A stretch of 6,114 nt of DNA. Origin: an uncultured Eubacteriales bacterium (GTDB lineage: Bacteria; Bacillota; Clostridia; Christensenellales; Aristaeellaceae). Below, in pieces: positions 5,517 through 6,114 of the stretch. Under the pieces are notes generated by a model that was not told where the DNA came from, did no database searches, and saw only the letters and a list, made by a program, of their open reading frames with translations. The stretch is taken from positions 1 to 6,114 of the forward strand of contig CACZOT010000052.1 of NCBI GenBank assembly GCA_902782795.1. The letters run 5' to 3'. The first letter of the stretch is position 1. Each line of letters opens with the position of its first letter. A program made the position numbers and the translations under genes.

Positions 5517-6114
5517 ATGCTGAAGATCGGTATGGTCGGCATGGGCGGCATCAGCAAGGCCCACCGCAACGCTTGGAAACAGGTCCCGGAAGCCCAGGTC
5601 GTCTGTGTGTGCGATATCCGCCCCGAGAAGGCCGACGCCGCCGCCGAGGATACCGGCGCGCGCCCGTATACGGATTTTGACGAGATGCTCGCCAAGGAGC
5701 AGTTCGATATCCTCGATATCTGCCTGCCCACCTACCTGCATGCCGATTTCGCCGTCAAGGCCATGGATCACGGCATCCACACCATCACTGAGAAACCCAT
5801 CTCCCTCAAGAAGGCCGACGTCCGCCGCGTCTACGAGGCCGCGGAGCGCAACCATGTCCGCTTCATGGTGGCCCATGTGCTGCGCTGGTGGCGCGAGTAC
5901 GTCTTCCTCAAGGACGCCATCGATTCTGGCCGCTACGGCAAGCTCCTCTCCGGGCAGATGTTCCGCTTGGGCAACACGCCCAAGTGGTCCTGGGACAACT
6001 GGATGCGCGATCCGGAGCGCTCCGGTCTGGTGCCGTTCGATCTGCACATCCACGATCTGGATTGGATCATCTACGAGTTCGGCAAGCCCCAGTCCATGTC
6101 CTGCCACCGTGCCG
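5517..6114 (+). CDS. Gfo/Idh/MocA-family NAD(P)-dependent oxidoreductase (3' end cut by window edge)
   Basis: The first 199 residues of a soluble oxidoreductase in the glucose-fructose oxidoreductase / inositol dehydrogenase / rhizopine catabolism family are visible; full-length members usually have about 330-390. The N-terminal Rossmann domain has KIGMVGMGGIS (3-13), with D33 at the end of the second strand (CDIRPEK), which suggests NAD rather than NADP preference. P71 and H75 (PTYLH) and the signature E92-K93-P94 (EKPISL) follow. The C-terminal domain begins around residue 125, and DLHIHDLDW (175-183) carries the likely catalytic D175 and H179. The family oxidises or epimerises sugars, polyols and amino sugars. 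The substrate cannot be told from this fragment, so labels such as inositol dehydrogenase would be over-specific. It has its own promoter and appears unrelated in function to the upstream operon. Confidence 0.9.
   Translation, partial: MLKIGMVGMGGISKAHRNAWKQVPEAQVVCVCDIRPEKADAAAEDTGARPYTDFDEMLAKEQFDILDICLPTYLHADFAVKAMDHGIHTITEKPISLKKADVRRVYEAAERNHVRFMVAHVLRWWREYVFLKDAIDSGRYGKLLSGQMFRLGNTPKWSWDNWMRDPERSGLVPFDLHIHDLDWIIYEFGKPQSMSCHRA

Noticed and set aside
4634..6107. Two long minus-strand frames (5731-4634 and 6107-5061) opposite the phosphoesterase and oxidoreductase.
   Set aside because: They are antisense to genes with intact motifs and consensus ribosome binding sites, and their translations resemble no family I know.

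Overview
The window looks like a piece of chromosome from a GC-rich member of the Bacillota (Clostridia-like). Two observations support this. The gene order GerMN protein, RNase PH, RdgB/HAM1 pyrophosphatase, YfcE/YsnB-type phosphoesterase is the gerM-rph-ysnA-ysnB order known from Bacillus subtilis. The ribosome binding sites are strong AGGAGG-type and the promoters are sigma-A-like with extended -10 elements. I cannot assign genus or species. No mobile element, phage gene, tRNA, rRNA or CRISPR array is visible.

Layout. On the minus strand, bases 2310-565 encode a complete RqcH (NFACT family, ribosome-associated quality control). It is followed, with a one-base stop/start overlap, by a class I SAM-dependent methyltransferase that runs off the left edge. 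A roughly 200-base intergenic region (2311-2513) holds two back-to-back promoters, one for rqcH and one for the rightward operon. The rightward operon contains a membrane-anchored protein with two GerMN domains (2514-3608), an in-frame fusion of RNase PH with the RdgB/HAM1 non-canonical purine NTP pyrophosphatase (3633-4967), and a small metallophosphoesterase (4964-5455) whose start overlaps the fusion's stop by four bases. A separate promoter whose -35 box overlaps the phosphoesterase stop codon then drives a Gfo/Idh/MocA-family oxidoreductase (5517 onward, cut by the right edge).

How the genes fit together. Most of the window is conserved housekeeping and sporulation-linked functions: rescue of stalled ribosomes (RqcH), 3' trimming of tRNA and RNA (RNase PH), cleansing of the nucleotide pool (RdgB), and a GerM-like envelope protein. 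The oxidoreductase probably begins an unrelated sugar or polyol catabolism unit. The most unusual element is the RNase PH-RdgB junction. The ancestral gene boundary has become a continuous reading frame. At the seam there is an in-phase A-AAA-AAG heptamer with a perfect six-base-pair hairpin seven bases downstream, the geometry of a -1 ribosomal frameshift site. That is a hypothesis from sequence layout, not a demonstrated recoding event.
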